In this document: in pieces, positions 6,850 to 8,079 of the stretch
How positions within the stretch are numbered: position 1 is the stretch's first letter
Layout: each line of letters begins with the position of its first letter
Assembly (NCBI GenBank): GCA_021827445.1
Contig: JAKAVW010000130.1
Coordinates: forward strand, 1 to 8,079
DNA: 8,079 nt
Reading direction: 5' to 3'
Source: Pseudomonadota bacterium
GTDB taxonomy: Bacteria > Pseudomonadota > Gammaproteobacteria > Acidithiobacillales > Acidithiobacillaceae
Program-made: the position numbers and the translations under genes
The notes under the pieces: model-generated
What the model saw: only the letters and a program-made list of their open reading frames with translations
Databases searched by the model: none
What the model was told of the DNA's origin: nothing

Positions 6850-7258
6850 TGCCGCTTCCTTCTTTTTCGCAGCTTGGTGCTCTATTGCACTCTTGGCTGC
6901 AAGATGCTCCGCAGATCATTACTATTGTGCTATTGCATACTACTCCCCCAAAGAACGGGGTGGTGGCTTTGCTACATAGAGCTCCCACAAGGAAAGACTT
7001 TCCATTTCCAGTAAATTTTTTCTTGCACTCTAATGTACATGTGCAGTTGGTGTCAGGTGTGTAGATCAAGTTGTCCGTAGGGTTTGGTGAAAGACCATGC
7101 TTGTCGCTTTTTGCAGTTGGATTGTTATCGGAGTATGTGTAGTTATGATTCGGCGTGAATCCATGTTCCCAATACGGAGTGGCTTGCAGCATGCTCTCGC
7201 CAGAATTTAAAAATGTCATTTCAGGGTTGTTTAGCTTTCTTAGAGTTTCTACAGGATC
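6842..7258 (-). other. Variable tip of the Rhs protein: spacer plus cysteine-rich toxin domain
   Basis: From Asp274 of the visible fragment the DNA becomes AT-rich. Residues 276-311 form a spacer between the ESDP motif and NYTYSDNNP; most Rhs proteins have only about seven residues there (the IGLxGG-type link). After DKHGL (329) the last 82 residues hold nine Cys (TNCTCTLEC, ALC, VVC, MIC, ASC, QEC, PSC) and two short hydrophobic stretches (SFLVGALC and FFGGVVCNSTIVMICGA). The domain is too short for a typical nuclease and shows no His/Asp/Glu catalytic pattern. A membrane-inserting peptide stabilised by disulfides is a fair hypothesis, supported by the membrane-located neighbour. The toxin family is not recognised. 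Confidence 0.6.
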
Positions 7259-8079
7259 ACTCTCCACATACCGCCCAGTCTCCGGATCATAGTCGCGGAA
7301 GTAGTTGTAGTGCAGCCCGCTCTCCGCATCGTAGTACTGCCCGGGGAAGCGCAGGTTGATCTGGGTGCTGCCCTGGCTCAGCGCTTCGCCGCGGCCGAAG
7401 GCGTCGGACTGCCACTGCCAGGCGATCTGGCCGCTGGCGTCGGTGGCCAGGCGCGGGGTGTCGAGGTGGTCGCCATGAAGGTAGAGCAGGGTCGGGTTGC
7501 CGACCTTGCCCTGGGCGTCGTAGTCGGCGTCGATGGTGGCCAGCGGCAGGCTGTCCAGCCACAGGTAGTACTGGGCTCGCAGTTTCCGGCCGCTGCCGTT
7601 GTGTTCGGCTTCGCCGAGCAACTGGCCGTCGGGACCGTAGAGGTAGGTGGTGACGCTCTCGGGGGTGAGCTTGACGATGCGCTGGCCGAGGGCGTTGTAG
7701 CGGTATTCGGCGACCTGCTGGCCGTCGAGGCTGACGCTTTGCAGGCGGCCCTGGGCGTCGTAGGCCAGTTTGCGCGCGGCGCGGTCCTGGGTGAGGTTGC
7801 CGGCGGCGTCGCTGGTCACCGCTTGCGCGCCGATGGCGGTCAATCGGTTGCTGTCGGGCGCGTACTGGTAGTCCTGGCTGCTGGCGGTGCCGCCTGAGGC
7901 GGGGTTGTCGCTGCGTTGGGTGCGGTTGCCGACCGCGTCGTAGGCATAGCTGCGCCCGCCCTGGACGCCGCGTTCCTCGGTCAGGCGGTCCAGCGGGTCG
8001 TACTGGTAGTCCAGGGTGCCCCAGAGGCTGTGGCGGTGCTGCTGGATATTGCCATTGGCATCGTGCTGATAGTCGCTCT
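6842..8079 (-). CDS. Rhs/YD-repeat toxin protein, C-terminal part (N-terminus outside window)
   Basis: This is a polymorphic toxin whose repeats build a cocoon around a C-terminal toxic domain; in Pseudomonas such proteins are usually delivered by type VI secretion. The frame is open to the right edge, so the first in-frame TTG at 7843 is not the start; 411 residues are visible (first full codon at 8077). Residues 1-250 contain YD repeats (YDPLDRLTEERG, YAYDAVGNRT, YNALGQRIVKL, YLYGPDGQLLGE). The Rhs core end motif is clear: LYLHGDHLDTPRLATDASG, then WQSDAFGRGEA, LRFPGQYYDAESGLHYNYFRDYDPETGRYVESDP (174-275, given here in part). NYTYSDNNP and DKHGL (312-329) complete the core. Residues 330-411 form the toxin tip with nine cysteines. 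GC falls abruptly after the ESDP codons at about 7255. Whether it is the T6SS type cannot be settled because the N-terminus is missing. Confidence 0.92.
   Translation of the reverse strand, partial: SDYQHDANGNIQQHRHSLWGTLDYQYDPLDRLTEERGVQGGRSYAYDAVGNRTQRSDNPASGGTASSQDYQYAPDSNRLTAIGAQAVTSDAAGNLTQDRAARKLAYDAQGRLQSVSLDGQQVAEYRYNALGQRIVKLTPESVTTYLYGPDGQLLGEAEHNGSGRKLRAQYYLWLDSLPLATIDADYDAQGKVGNPTLLYLHGDHLDTPRLATDASGQIAWQWQSDAFGRGEALSQGSTQINLRFPGQYYDAESGLHYNYFRDYDPETGRYVESDPVETLRKLNNPEMTFLNSGESMLQATPYWEHGFTPNHNYTYSDNNPTAKSDKHGLSPNPTDNLIYTPDTNCTCTLECKKKFTGNGKSFLVGALCSKATTPFFGGVVCNSTIVMICGASCSQECNRAPSCEKEGSGNE

Noticed and set aside
7843..7843. TTG at 7843 as the start of a separate 333-residue protein
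   Set aside because: The frame continues upstream without a stop to the window edge and encodes further YD repeats (YDPLDRLTEERG, YAYDAVGNRT), so it is internal to a longer rhs gene.
7310..7897. Open frame of 195 codons on the plus strand
   Set aside because: It is antisense to the Rhs core; the Ala/Val/Gly-rich translation reflects codon bias of the YD-repeat gene on the other strand.

Overview
The window most likely comes from a Pseudomonas, plausibly of the P. aeruginosa group. This is inferred from the GC-rich backbone and from the style of its CdiA and Rhs proteins; there is no species marker in the window. It holds the 3' ends of two large polymorphic-toxin genes that converge tail to tail, each followed by a small gene placed as an immunity gene. 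About 510 bases lie between the two modules.

Plus strand, 2-6006: the last 1844 codons of a cdiA-type gene (filamentous haemagglutinin/contact-dependent growth inhibition exoprotein), then a 157-codon gene that starts inside the cdiA stop codon (ATGA overlap) and ends in a strong hairpin terminator. The CdiA part reads in order: end of the first FHA repeat block, an AT-rich aromatic-rich segment where receptor-binding domains usually lie, four exact-length 33-residue repeats, the conserved block ahead of FHA-2, the FHA-2 repeats, a DUF637-like hydrophobic pretoxin region, a NATQHNYLSHW boundary motif, a helical entry-type region, and a C-terminal toxin of about 120 residues. The toxin has a Cys-His-Asp pattern like papain-fold toxins.

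Intergenic, 6007-6516: two diverged copies of a short element. Each carries the start region of a REP-associated (RAYT/IS200-like) transposase gene, and each ends in the same 24-base motif containing TAAATCTGTCCCC. They look like internally deleted, MITE-like relics.

Minus strand, 8079-6517: the last 411 codons of an Rhs/YD-repeat protein, running off the right edge of the window. Its GC-rich core ends at an ESDP motif. An AT-rich tip follows, with an unusual spacer of about 36 residues and a short cysteine-rich, partly hydrophobic C-terminal domain. An overlapping gene (8 bases) encodes a 110-residue protein with two predicted membrane segments, the expected place and type for an immunity protein to a membrane-acting toxin.

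The theme is competition between bacteria. Both modules have a conserved GC-rich delivery part and an AT-rich, presumably exchangeable toxin/immunity end. The two variable ends face each other across the transposase relics.
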